Shown one piece after another: positions 1 through 6,294 of a stretch of DNA of 11,775 bases. The stretch comes from JBCDGH01 sp038751365 (GTDB lineage Bacteria > Patescibacteriota > JACMRA01), in assembly GCA_038751365.1 (NCBI GenBank), contig JBCDGH010000034.1, positions 1 to 11,775 of the forward strand. The letters run 5' to 3'. Numbering within the stretch: position 1 is the stretch's first letter; each line of letters begins with the position of its first letter. The notes beneath the pieces are model-generated. The model made no database searches. It saw nothing but the letters and a program-made list of their open reading frames with translations, and was not told the origin of the DNA. The position numbers and the translations under genes were made by a program.

Positions 1-66
1 ATATGTGGTAAAGTATTTATTGAATTGTTCCTGTGTTAAATCACAAGAATAGTTTACATTATTCAT
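1..66 (-). CDS. possible 5' fragment of an unknown gene (22 codons visible)
   Basis: Reading the minus strand from ATG at 66, 22 codons run without a stop to the window edge. The peptide begins MNNVNYSCDLTQEQF and I do not recognise it. The start is supported by AGGTGGTGATCT directly before the ATG, a good match to the 16S anti-Shine-Dalgarno partner and the strongest such site in a window where most genes lack one. The same bases form one arm of a perfect hairpin (72-88), so the site may be occluded in the mRNA. Alternatively a plus-strand gene ends here: one plus frame stops at 50-52, just before a terminator-like hairpin. The fragment is too short to decide. Confidence 0.35.
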   Translation of the reverse strand, partial: MNNVNYSCDLTQEQFNKYFTTY

Positions 67-71
67 AGATC

Positions 72-98
72 ACCACCTAATCGGTGGTTTTCTTTATT
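72..98 (+). terminator. hairpin with T-rich tail; intrinsic terminator or RBS-occluding hairpin
   Basis: ACCACC (72-77) and GGTGGT (83-88) form a perfect 6-bp stem with a 5-base loop, followed on the plus strand by TTTTCTTTATT. This is the shape of a Rho-independent terminator for plus-strand transcription entering from the left. Read on the minus strand, the hairpin instead buries the GGTGGT ribosome-binding sequence of the possible gene at 1-66. Both readings fit, and no complete plus-strand gene upstream is visible to settle it. Confidence 0.5.
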
Positions 99-138
99 AT
101 CAAGGTATTTTAATTTAGGGGCAGGTTCAACATTAAAG

Positions 139-165
139 TTGACAATTAGCTGAAATACATAGAAC
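139..165 (+). promoter_or_regulatory. candidate promoter for tRNA-Ser
   Basis: A perfect TTGACA -35 box lies at 139-144, about 30 bases before the tRNA 5' end. The best -10 candidate is TAGAAC (160-165), with four of six consensus matches and a short 15-base spacer. Initiation would fall near 172, just before the tRNA. The -35 box and its position are convincing; the -10 box is weak. Confidence 0.4.
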
Positions 166-174
166 GTAAGAGAT

Positions 175-260
175 GGAAGTGTCGCCTAGTGGTTTATGGC
201 AACAGTCTTGAAAACTGTCATGTGAAAGCATCGTGGGTTCGAATCCCACCACTTCCGCCA
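175..260 (+). tRNA. tRNA-Ser(UGA)
   Basis: The cloverleaf is complete. Acceptor GGAAGTG (175-181) pairs perfectly with CACTTCC (250-256), with discriminator G and encoded CCA (258-260). The D stem is GCC/GGC (184-186/198-200). Anticodon stem ACAGT/ACTGT encloses loop CTTGAAA with anticodon TGA at 209-211, which decodes UCA. A variable arm can pair ATG with CAT, as expected for class II tRNA-Ser. The T arm is GTGGG-TTCGAAT-CCCAC (233-249). It is an isolated plus-strand gene that converges on nusG. Confidence 0.96.
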
Positions 261-269
261 TTAAAACGA

Positions 270-290
270 CCCCTCCAAGGGGAAATTTTA
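270..290 (+). terminator. small hairpin between convergent tRNA-Ser and nusG, possibly bidirectional
   Basis: CCCCT (270-274) and AGGGG (278-282) form a tight 5-bp, GC-rich stem with a 3-base loop. It is followed by AAATTTTA on the plus strand and TCGTTTTAA on the minus strand. Its place between the tRNA-Ser 3' end and the nusG stop suits a shared terminator for the two converging transcripts. A weaker minus-strand element, a 4-bp TAGC/GCTA stem at 309-320 followed by a run of T, lies nearer to nusG. Confidence 0.45.
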
Positions 291-341
291 TATTTAATCA
301 AAAAATAGTAGCCTGAGCTAGATTAAATTTATAGACTTGAT

Positions 342-932
342 TTACAGCTTTCTAACTTCTAGCACGTCTAATTCAACACTAGTTTCTCTATCAAAAATAG
401 TTAAAAGCACGATTATTCTTGAGTTTTGTGGGTCTAATCCACTAACTTTTCCTTGCATATCTTTGAATGGTCCATCGACTACCTTAACTAATTCACCAAC
501 AGAGTAGCTGACCTTACTACTGGTTTGTAGATCTTCACTATCCTTAAATAGCTGCTCTTTTAGCCTTTCTACATAACCATCTTCCAAAGCTACAGCGAAA
601 TCTCCAGTACCAGCTATTCTAGAAACGTATTGAGTGTTTTGAATCATATAGCCTACTTCCTTATCTAGAAGCATGTGCAAATATATATAGCCCGGGTACA
701 CTTTCTCTGGCTTTTCTTGCCTCTCACCTTTTCGATTAAGCTTTATTACTTTTTTTGTAGGTATAAATATTTCTAGTATCTTAGAGGCTAGACCAGGGAC
801 GTTGCGTATTTTCAGCTCCAGCGCACGATTTACTGCATCTTCAAAGCCAACATAAGTCTGCACAATGTACCACCTAGGTCGAGCTTTCACCGTACTTGCT
901 TCTTCTTTTGAAGTAGATCCTTTTACTGCCAT
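342..932 (-). CDS. nusG: transcription termination/antitermination factor NusG
   Basis: NusG binds the RNA polymerase clamp, promotes processive elongation and links polymerase to Rho or to the ribosome. The 196-residue protein has the expected two domains. An NGN domain spans about residues 18-125, opening with RWYIVQTYVGFE and containing VYPGYIYLHM. A C-terminal KOW domain spans about 145-196, with GELVKVVDGPFKDMQGKV. The first 17 residues are a short polar lead. The length is close to the usual 175-200. The gene follows secE by 16 bases, the classic secE-nusG pair, and is probably cotranscribed with it. AGGGA overlaps the secE stop but lies about 13 bases from the ATG, farther than usual for a ribosome-binding site. 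The rplK/rplA genes that often follow nusG are absent; a convergent tRNA-Ser follows instead. Confidence 0.96.
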   Translation of the reverse strand: MAVKGSTSKEEASTVKARPRWYIVQTYVGFEDAVNRALELKIRNVPGLASKILEIFIPTKKVIKLNRKGERQEKPEKVYPGYIYLHMLLDKEVGYMIQNTQYVSRIAGTGDFAVALEDGYVERLKEQLFKDSEDLQTSSKVSYSVGELVKVVDGPFKDMQGKVSGLDPQNSRIIVLLTIFDRETSVELDVLEVRKL

Positions 933-948
933 AACAATTTAATATTCC

Positions 949-1341
949 CTAACTATCACGAAAAGTCAAATAGTTTACCAGATTCTCACTACATCTCTGC
1001 AGAGGCTGATTCTGCCCAATTTCACTGCTACAATCAACAAACTTAATTCCTCCGGTAAATAGATGATCAAAAAACCCTAAAGAAAGTGATATTACTGCTG
1101 TAAACATAATAATTATACCTGACCAACGTAGTACATATTTCGGTCCTGGCCACCTGACTTTTCTTAGTTCTTCTACAATCGATTGAAATAACCTAGGTTT
1201 TTTACTAACTTTAGCTATCTTAAGATCAACATCAGGCGAAGTGTTTTTTTTCTCAGAGCCTCCTGATTTTACGTCCACGGCTACACTCTCAGATACTTGG
1301 GTGTCAGCTAGACTATTTTTCTTGCTCCTAGTTATTGCCAT
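949..1341 (-). CDS. secE: protein translocase subunit SecE
   Basis: SecE is the small clamp subunit of the SecYEG protein-export channel in the cytoplasmic membrane. The 130-residue protein carries the family core: an amphipathic helix with EELRKVRWP (about 57-65), then one membrane span (about 72-92). The first 50 residues are a polar Lys/Ser-rich tail, probably disordered in the cytoplasm. After the span come about 38 residues that should lie outside the membrane, including Cys104 and Cys117. This tail is longer than in single-span SecE proteins, which usually end soon after the helix. The gene lies directly upstream of nusG. The identity is secure from the motif and the neighbour; the tail function is unknown. 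Confidence 0.93.
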   Translation of the reverse strand: MAITRSKKNSLADTQVSESVAVDVKSGGSEKKNTSPDVDLKIAKVSKKPRLFQSIVEELRKVRWPGPKYVLRWSGIIIMFTAVISLSLGFFDHLFTGGIKFVDCSSEIGQNQPLQRCSENLVNYLTFRDS

Positions 1342-1346
1342 ATTGG

Positions 1347-1378
1347 TTTACAGAAGACCATGTGCAGTGCTTTGTCAA
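1347..1378 (-). promoter_or_regulatory. candidate promoter for secE-nusG
   Basis: On the minus strand a perfect TTGACA lies at 1378-1373. The best -10 candidate is TGTAAA (1352-1347), with four of six matches but a long 20-base spacer. Initiation would fall at or within a few bases of the secE ATG (1341), giving an almost leaderless mRNA. The 84-base ruvB-secE gap holds no other obvious signal. Confidence 0.33.
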
Positions 1379-1425
1379 GCTGATTGCATGTCTGAACAGA
1401 TACTAGGATAAGTGAGTTTGAAGAT

Positions 1426-2502
1426 CTATTTTACCAACTTCCCGTCAAAATTCAGAATAAATTCCTTACCTTTTGGAGTTAGCTTCCTACCTCCACTAGA
1501 TTTATCTAAGAATCCTAAATATATTAGATAGGGCTCTAAAACCAATTCAAGAGTTTCAGTTTCTTCGAGTAGCATACCACTCAAAGTTCTTAAGCCAATA
1601 GTTCCATTCAGTAAAGCTCTCATATAAGTTAGATCAGCTTTAGTAAGACCTTTTTCATATATTCCCAATTCAATCAAAAAATCTTCTGCATGCATAAAGT
1701 CTACCTTCTTCATTCTATGGACAATTTGATAATCAAGCAATCTTTTAAGCAGATTATTAGCTATTCTAGGAACACCTCTAGACCTATGGCAAATCAACAT
1801 CTGAGCTTCTTGACTTAGAGACAGTCTGAGTAAGTTAGAATTTCTTTCAACTAACTGCAAAATTTCAGGTTCGGAATACGGCTCTAACTGAAATATAGTA
1901 GGAAATCTATCCTTTAAAGGTTTTGATAGTTTACCTAGCTGAGTAGTAGCTCCAATTAACATGAAACTATTAATGTCTAGCCTAGCTACTGAGGCACCAT
2001 GACCTTTACCCATAAGTAGATCTACTTTTTTGTCTTCCATAGCACTATACAGTACTTCTTCCAAAGGAGCTCTAAGCCTATGAATCTCGTCAATAAAGAG
2101 AACTGTAGACGGCTCTAGATTAACTAACAGACTCACTACATCGCCTGTTTTTTGCAGTGCAGGGGCAGCTATAACTTTAAACTGCGAAGACATTTCATTA
2201 GCAATCAAACTAGACACCGTAGTCTTACCCAGACCTGGTTGTCCATAAAATAAAATATGCTCAGGCATCTGCTCTCTGATCTTGGCAGATTTCAAAATAA
2301 TCTTGAGCTGATTAATCATTCTTTCCTGACCAATATAATCATCCAGAGACTTTGGTCTTAACTCCACCGAAGTAGAGCTTTCGGTATTAAGCGAGCTCAA
2401 TTCAGTATTACTATGCAGATTAGAAGCTAGATTTTTCTTGTTTGATTTTAGGTTAGATTGCCTGACTGATTTTTTTTGATCATTTTTAGAAGAAACAATC
2501 AT
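1426..2502 (-). CDS. ruvB: Holliday junction branch-migration ATPase RuvB
   Basis: RuvB is the hexameric AAA+ motor that drives Holliday junction migration with RuvA, before RuvC cleavage. In the 358 residues, after the conserved LRPKSLDDYIGQ (48-59), come Walker A GQPGLGKT (87-94), Walker B LFIDEIHRL (135-143), sensor 1 GATT (184-187), a candidate arginine finger in KDRF (R199) and sensor 2 in RGVPR (R246). A winged-helix DNA-binding domain follows, with LEPYLIYLGFLDKSSGGR at about 322-339. The N-terminal tail before the core is about 47 residues, Ser/Asn/Lys rich and longer than in E. coli, so an internal start cannot be fully excluded. The codons for residues 9-12 contain a run of eight A. 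The usual partner ruvA is not adjacent. A promoter candidate lies immediately upstream. Confidence 0.95.
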   Translation of the reverse strand: MIVSSKNDQKKSVRQSNLKSNKKNLASNLHSNTELSSLNTESSTSVELRPKSLDDYIGQERMINQLKIILKSAKIREQMPEHILFYGQPGLGKTTVSSLIANEMSSQFKVIAAPALQKTGDVVSLLVNLEPSTVLFIDEIHRLRAPLEEVLYSAMEDKKVDLLMGKGHGASVARLDINSFMLIGATTQLGKLSKPLKDRFPTIFQLEPYSEPEILQLVERNSNLLRLSLSQEAQMLICHRSRGVPRIANNLLKRLLDYQIVHRMKKVDFMHAEDFLIELGIYEKGLTKADLTYMRALLNGTIGLRTLSGMLLEETETLELVLEPYLIYLGFLDKSSGGRKLTPKGKEFILNFDGKLVK

Positions 2503-2513
2503 ACTATTATTAA

Positions 2514-2542
2514 GTTAAATAGACTAATACAGGCTCTGTCAA
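2514..2542 (-). promoter_or_regulatory. candidate promoter for ruvB
   Basis: On the minus strand TTGACA (2542-2537) is followed after exactly 17 bases by TTTAAC (2519-2514), four of six matches to the -10 consensus. The predicted start, about 2507, leaves a leader of only about five bases before the ATG at 2502, with no room for a Shine-Dalgarno site. The rest of the 82-base gap to rpsT is AT-rich without a clear terminator. Confidence 0.5.
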
Positions 2543-2584
2543 ACCGATTTATATAGTCAGACTAATAAACTATTCAAAATATAT

Positions 2585-2863
2585 TTACTTCTCACTTTCG
2601 TCTTTGGTCACTCTTTGAACCATTTTAGACAATCTGGACTTTTTGCGATCAGCTTTACCTTTCTTAATAGTTTTACCTTTCACTGCTTTGTCCAGAGCGG
2701 AATACGCTTTTCCAAGAGAAGTATTAACATCTTTTGAACCACTAGCCAACATTTTCCTGAGTTCTTTAAGTGAATTTCTGACCTTATATTTTCTTTCAAG
2801 ATTAAACTTTCTTTTTTTAAGTGAACCTCTAAGCGCTTTTTTTGCTGATTGTGTGTTTGGCAT
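2585..2863 (-). CDS. rpsT: small subunit ribosomal protein bS20
   Basis: bS20 is a helical protein that binds 16S rRNA at the base of the small subunit body. The 92-residue product has the family N-terminus MPNTQSAKKALRGSLKKRKFN, high Lys/Arg content, and C-terminal helices with AYSALDKAVKGKTIKKGKADRKKSRL. The length is normal, at about 85-95. The gene lies 46 bases after a small membrane-protein gene and 82 before ruvB. The upstream gap is extremely AT-rich, with no confident -35 box and no Shine-Dalgarno site, so transcription from upstream is possible. Confidence 0.96.
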   Translation of the reverse strand: MPNTQSAKKALRGSLKKRKFNLERKYKVRNSLKELRKMLASGSKDVNTSLGKAYSALDKAVKGKTIKKGKADRKKSRLSKMVQRVTKDESEK

Positions 2864-2909
2864 ATATAACTTATAAATTAAATATTAATTGTATATTTTC
2901 TAAAATTAG

Positions 2910-3347
2910 TTAATTACTTTTATTTTTATTTTTTTTGATCACTTTAACATCACTTATGTTTTCTGGATTTACGGTCTCGCTAGACTTTTTTTCAGCTCTT
3001 GCAAAAGCTTGTTCAGAACTAGAGTTATGATTTGTTCTGATTATCTTTAAATCAGTTAAGATTGCTAATGACGACATTGCTGACATGAAAATTCCTCCAA
3101 AAATTGCTAACCAACCTATGACAGGAATAAATGCCAGTATACTCATTACTAAATTAACAGAGGTAAATGCTATTGTAGAATCTTTTTTCACGATAGACAG
3201 AACAAAATTCAAAACAACCAAAGGAATTAGAATCCAGAATAACACATAATACATTGCAGGAATAATACTGATTATATACAATATAATCACAGAAGCCTCA
3301 GATACTAACTGCACTACGTTTATTGCTTTAGAATGCTCTAAGTTCAT
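2910..3347 (-). CDS. small multi-span membrane protein of unknown function
   Basis: I do not recognise this 145-residue protein. It has three to four hydrophobic segments, roughly residues 13-31, 33-53, 61-78 and 80-98. A charged tail follows from about 100 to 145, rich in Lys, Asn and Ser and ending in KKNKNKSN. The middle segment carries small-residue and proline patterns (FIPVIGWLAIFGG), as in several families of small bacterial membrane proteins, but no catalytic motif is visible. The start lies 19 bases after the 3' end of tRNA-Gly, so the tRNA promoter could drive both. The rpsT gene follows by 46 bases. No Shine-Dalgarno site precedes the ATG. It is a real gene by length, composition and spacing; its function is unknown. 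Confidence 0.8.
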   Translation of the reverse strand: MNLEHSKAINVVQLVSEASVIILYIISIIPAMYYVLFWILIPLVVLNFVLSIVKKDSTIAFTSVNLVMSILAFIPVIGWLAIFGGIFMSAMSSLAILTDLKIIRTNHNSSSEQAFARAEKKSSETVNPENISDVKVIKKNKNKSN

Positions 3348-3366
3348 TTATAATTTCAATGTTGAG

Positions 3367-3440
3367 TGGAGCGGATAGGGGGAATCGAACCCCCGTCTCA
3401 ACCATGGCAAGGTCGTGTGCTACCATTATACCATATCCGC
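3367..3440 (-). tRNA. tRNA-Gly(GCC)
   Basis: Read on the minus strand, acceptor GCGGATA (3440-3434) pairs perfectly with TATCCGC (3377-3371). The discriminator is U, typical of bacterial tRNA-Gly, and CCA is encoded (3369-3367). The anticodon stem CGACC/GGTTG holds loop TTGCCAT, with anticodon GCC reading GGC and GGU. The T stem is GC-rich (GGGGG/CCCCC) around TTCGATT. It has its own near-consensus promoter and is followed within 19 bases by a protein gene. Confidence 0.96.
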
Positions 3441-3450
3441 AATAGATGTA

Positions 3451-3480
3451 ATTGTAGAGTGACTTTTCAAAAAATGTCAA
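3451..3480 (-). promoter_or_regulatory. promoter for tRNA-Gly and perhaps downstream genes
   Basis: On the minus strand TTGACA (3480-3475) is followed after 18 bases by TACAAT (3456-3451), five of six matches. Initiation would fall near 3444, just before the tRNA 5' end at 3440, which is the expected geometry for a tRNA gene. No terminator separates the tRNA from the next gene, so the transcript may continue towards rpsT. Confidence 0.7.
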
Positions 3481-3503
3481 CAACTAGAACGGCTTACTTT
3501 AAC

Positions 3504-3532
3504 TTGACAAAAGTTACCTAGAGACCTATTTT
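3504..3532 (+). promoter_or_regulatory. promoter for ftsH
   Basis: TTGACA (3504-3509) and TATTTT (3527-3532) are separated by exactly 17 bases; the -10 has four of six matches. Initiation near 3539 gives a leader of about 40 bases before the ftsH ATG. The -35 boxes of this promoter and the divergent tRNA-Gly promoter are only 23 bases apart. Confidence 0.6.
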
Positions 3533-3580
3533 TACTACTATTGTCCACAGTAAACAACAAGTCTCAAGTTTAAACTTTAT

Positions 3581-5536
3581 ATGAAAGATGATCGTGGGAA
3601 CGAACCAAATAACAAACCTAACAACAACCTAAATCGCAAAATAATTCTAAACTTAATTTTCTTAGTAGTATCTATCTTAGCGATAACTATAGTAATTGCT
3701 TTAGTTCAGAATATAGAAAGCCAAAATAACAAAGAACAAAACTGGTCGGATCTTGTCAGTAAAATACGAGATGATCAAGTCAGCGAAATCGAGATTTCAG
3801 AAAATAATGATAGGTTGTTCGTAAAAGTATATAAAGACGATAATAGAGATCGTAACAGTACAGATACATTGGAATATGCTAATTTAGCACTGGGAACCCA
3901 AAACACAGTTGTTCAAGAGCTCAATAACAACCTAGAAGAAGACAATCAATTTAACGTAGGAAGTGGAGAAGGAGAAATAATAATCTCTAAGCGAGAAACT
4001 CCTTGGTACGTAAGCCTGATTAATAATAGTATAATACAAAATTTGATTATTTTATTACTAATAATAGGTGTTGGTCTATATTTAATACGTAGAATTAGCG
4101 ATGCAAATAACAAAACCATTTCTTTTGGAAATAGTAGAGCCAGAAACTATGATGAGCTTGATGGTAAAGCTAAGATTACTTTTAACGACGTAGCAGGAAA
4201 TGAAGAAGCTAAGCAAGAGTTGAATGAAGTCGTAGATTTCTTGAAAAGACCTGAAGAATATATAAAAATGGGCGCCAAAATTCCTAAGGGTGTTCTGTTG
4301 GTTGGGTCTCCAGGAAATGGAAAGACACTGATGGCTAAAGCAATTGCCGGAGAAGCCAATGCACCATTTCTCTACGTCTCAGGATCAGAGTTTGTAGAAA
4401 TGTTCGTAGGTGTAGGAGCTGGAAGAGTTAGAGACCTTTTCAGAAAGGCCAAAAAGAAGTCACCTTGTGTCATATTTATAGACGAAATAGACGCAGTGGG
4501 TAGGCAGAGAGGCGCTGGCTTAGGCGGTGGAAATGACGAAAGAGAGCAGACACTAAATCAAATTTTAGTAGAGATGGATGGCTTTGAGCCTAATACATAT
4601 ATTATTGTTATAGGAGCTACCAACAGACCTGATGTTTTAGACCCAGCCTTGCTCAGACCTGGTAGGTTTGACCGCCAAATTACTGTCACAGCACCTGATA
4701 GAAAGGAAAGAGAGCAAATTTTGAAAGTGCATTCACGCAATAAAAAACTAGCAAAAAACTTAGATCTCAGTATAGTAGCTAAGAGGACTGCCGGATTTTC
4801 TGCTGCTGACCTAATGAATGTGCTGAACGAAGCGGCAATTCTCGCTGTACGTGGAAAAAAAGCAAAAATAGATAATGAATCTTTGAGAGAGGCTGTGGAA
4901 AAAGTCATTTTAGGACCTTCTCTAAAAAGTAAAATAATTACTGAAAAACAAAAGAAATTAACTGCATATCACGAAGCTGGACATGCCCTAATTCAAACAG
5001 TCCTTCCAAAATCACACAAAGTACAGAAAGTAACTATAATACCTCGTGGTAGAGCGGCAGGTTATACTTTTGCAGCTGACAATGAAAACGATGCTATTAC
5101 TAGAACCAAATCAGAATTTATGGCTGATATTACATCTTTATTTGGTGGTTATGTTGTCGAAGAGGCTGTGTTTGGAGAAGTTAGTACTGGAGCCTCAAAC
5201 GACCTGGCGAAAGCTACCGAGACTGCTCGCAATATGGTAACCAAGTTCGGAATGAGTAAACTTGGTCCAATCTCTTTTGATGATGATAAAGGAATGACTT
5301 TTCTTGGCAAAGACATGGTGGAGTCAAAACATTACAGCGAAGACTCGGCAAGACAAATAGACGCTGAAATTAGTAATATTCTTAAAGAATGCTATAATTC
5401 AAGTAAGGAAATAGTAAAATCTTTCAGAAAGCATCTAGATAAGATAGCTAATACTTTAATTGAAAAGGAAGTTCTCGAGTACGAAGAATTTACAGAATTA
5501 GTTTGTGATATAGTTGATGTTGGTATACCAGCTTAA
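3581..5536 (+). CDS. ftsH: ATP-dependent zinc metalloprotease FtsH
   Basis: FtsH is a hexameric membrane AAA+ protease that unfolds and degrades damaged membrane proteins and selected soluble regulators. The 651 residues show the full family layout: a polar N-terminus, a first span (about 20-43), an extracytoplasmic domain (about 44-148), a second span (about 150-169), then the cytoplasmic ATPase and protease. Visible motifs are Walker A GSPGNGKT (242-249), pore loop MFVGVGAGR (274-282), Walker B CVIFIDE (296-302), the second region of homology ending in RPGRFDR with arginine fingers R359 and R362, the zinc site HEAGH (464-468) and the third zinc ligand D541 in SNDLAKAT. Walker A differs from the usual GPPGTGKT at two variable positions but keeps Gly-Lys-Thr. 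No Shine-Dalgarno site precedes the ATG. The gene converges on the nuclease gene with 7 bases between stops. Confidence 0.97.
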   Translation: MKDDRGNEPNNKPNNNLNRKIILNLIFLVVSILAITIVIALVQNIESQNNKEQNWSDLVSKIRDDQVSEIEISENNDRLFVKVYKDDNRDRNSTDTLEYANLALGTQNTVVQELNNNLEEDNQFNVGSGEGEIIISKRETPWYVSLINNSIIQNLIILLLIIGVGLYLIRRISDANNKTISFGNSRARNYDELDGKAKITFNDVAGNEEAKQELNEVVDFLKRPEEYIKMGAKIPKGVLLVGSPGNGKTLMAKAIAGEANAPFLYVSGSEFVEMFVGVGAGRVRDLFRKAKKKSPCVIFIDEIDAVGRQRGAGLGGGNDEREQTLNQILVEMDGFEPNTYIIVIGATNRPDVLDPALLRPGRFDRQITVTAPDRKEREQILKVHSRNKKLAKNLDLSIVAKRTAGFSAADLMNVLNEAAILAVRGKKAKIDNESLREAVEKVILGPSLKSKIITEKQKKLTAYHEAGHALIQTVLPKSHKVQKVTIIPRGRAAGYTFAADNENDAITRTKSEFMADITSLFGGYVVEEAVFGEVSTGASNDLAKATETARNMVTKFGMSKLGPISFDDDKGMTFLGKDMVESKHYSEDSARQIDAEISNILKECYNSSKEIVKSFRKHLDKIANTLIEKEVLEYEEFTELVCDIVDVGIPA

Positions 5537-5543
5537 ATCCGTC

Positions 5544-6137
5544 TCACTCTTCAAAAGGCTTCTCACAACCACCCCAGACCCCTTTACCTGCTAACTTAGC
5601 CGACTCTTGTATCTCTGTGAATTTATTTTCGAATGCATTGTTAGGATTTATTATCTGAGCTCTACCAAGTCCTTCTCTGACTAGAATAGCATTGACACTG
5701 TTTTCAATTTTAGAATAATCTCTACCTTTCAGGAACACAAATCTTAAATATCTACCATATCTATCTTGATCTTCTTTGTCGCTAACGAGGACTACTTGTT
5801 TGTTGTAGACTAGCTGGTAATTATAGGATGCTGCTTGAACTCCATAGCACTGCACTAAGGTGTTAGGTTTTTTAGTTTCTGGAGTATCAACATTTAGATA
5901 TCTAATCACTCTACCGTCATCAAGAACCATAGTATCACCGTCTATAACTCTATTCACCCTACCAACCTCAAACTCAGTATCGTTGTGACTACTATTTTTA
6001 TTACTTGCCGAGATATAATTTGATTCTAAACCAAGATAGTACACTAAGCTTCTTTGGACACCTGGTTGTTGAAAAATCATCAACAAAGCAATAACTATGG
6101 CGCCAGTTAAAAGAATATTTACAGATTGATTCTTCAT
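5544..6137 (-). CDS. membrane-anchored or secreted thermonuclease (SNase-like)
   Basis: The protein is a calcium-dependent nuclease of the staphylococcal nuclease family, predicted to cut DNA and RNA outside the cell. Of 197 residues, about 7-24 form one hydrophobic segment that can be an uncleaved anchor or signal peptide; about 30 polar residues lead into the SNase fold (about 57-192). All key residues are present: calcium ligands D68 (in VIDGDT) and D84 (in VDTPE), and catalytic R79, E87 and R129 (in DRYGR), matching Arg35, Glu43 and Arg87 of nuclease A with identical R-to-E spacing. Cys97 and Cys191 could form a disulfide if exported. The stop is TGA, consistent with the standard code. 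The promoter is unclear: TTGACT lies at 6178-6173 but lacks a good -10 partner. A role in nutrient scavenging or DNA uptake would be inference. Confidence 0.9.
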   Translation of the reverse strand: MKNQSVNILLTGAIVIALLMIFQQPGVQRSLVYYLGLESNYISASNKNSSHNDTEFEVGRVNRVIDGDTMVLDDGRVIRYLNVDTPETKKPNTLVQCYGVQAASYNYQLVYNKQVVLVSDKEDQDRYGRYLRFVFLKGRDYSKIENSVNAILVREGLGRAQIINPNNAFENKFTEIQESAKLAGKGVWGGCEKPFEE

Positions 6138-6181
6138 ACAAGTTAAAGAACGATCCCCCAGAAATCCAATAAAGTCAATCT

Positions 6182-6294
6182 TACCTGTAGAACAGCTTAT
6201 AACGGTAATGTATTGCTTGTGAGAATGCTCTACCGAATTTACGCCTACCTATCTACAGGTACATCAATGAAAAGTGTTTAACTATGCAGGTTAA
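6182..6294. repeat. nested inverted repeats between divergent genes
   Basis: TACCTGTAG (6182-6190) and CTACAGGTA (6253-6261) are perfect 9-bp inverted arms. Within them CGGTA (6203-6207) matches TACCG (6231-6235), and GAG/CTC (6221-6230) closes a 4-base loop, so one continuous fold is possible on either strand. A further TTAAC/GTTAA pair (6278-6282/6290-6294) is followed by CAGTTTTT on the plus strand. The region lies between the nuclease and glycosyltransferase starts and holds no credible open reading frame. It could be a long leader of the nuclease mRNA, an operator, or a small RNA. Confidence 0.45.

Noticed and set aside
1381..1425. Possible tRNA-Trp or small gene upstream of secE, as in many genomes
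   Set aside because: The 84-base gap has no cloverleaf and no open frame; only a TTGACA box stands out.
2643..2876. Plus-strand open frame opposite rpsT (77 codons)
   Set aside because: It lies antisense to a clear bS20 gene; its hydrophobic look is the mirror of Lys-rich codons (AAA/AAG become TTT/CTT). No start signal or family match.
4304..4327. FtsH Walker A differing from the common GPPGTGKT, considered as a dead ATPase
   Set aside because: The altered positions are the variable ones; Gly-Lys-Thr, Walker B, sensor and arginine fingers are all intact, so activity is expected.
4147..4908. Minus-strand frames inside ftsH (70 and 116 codons)
   Set aside because: They mirror the conserved AAA+ region of FtsH; no ribosome-binding sites or protein-like motifs.
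5544..5546. Possible UGA recoding (codes 4 or 25)
   Set aside because: The nuclease gene ends sensibly at TGA after a complete domain, Trp is encoded by TGG, and no gene shows an in-frame TGA, so the standard code fits.
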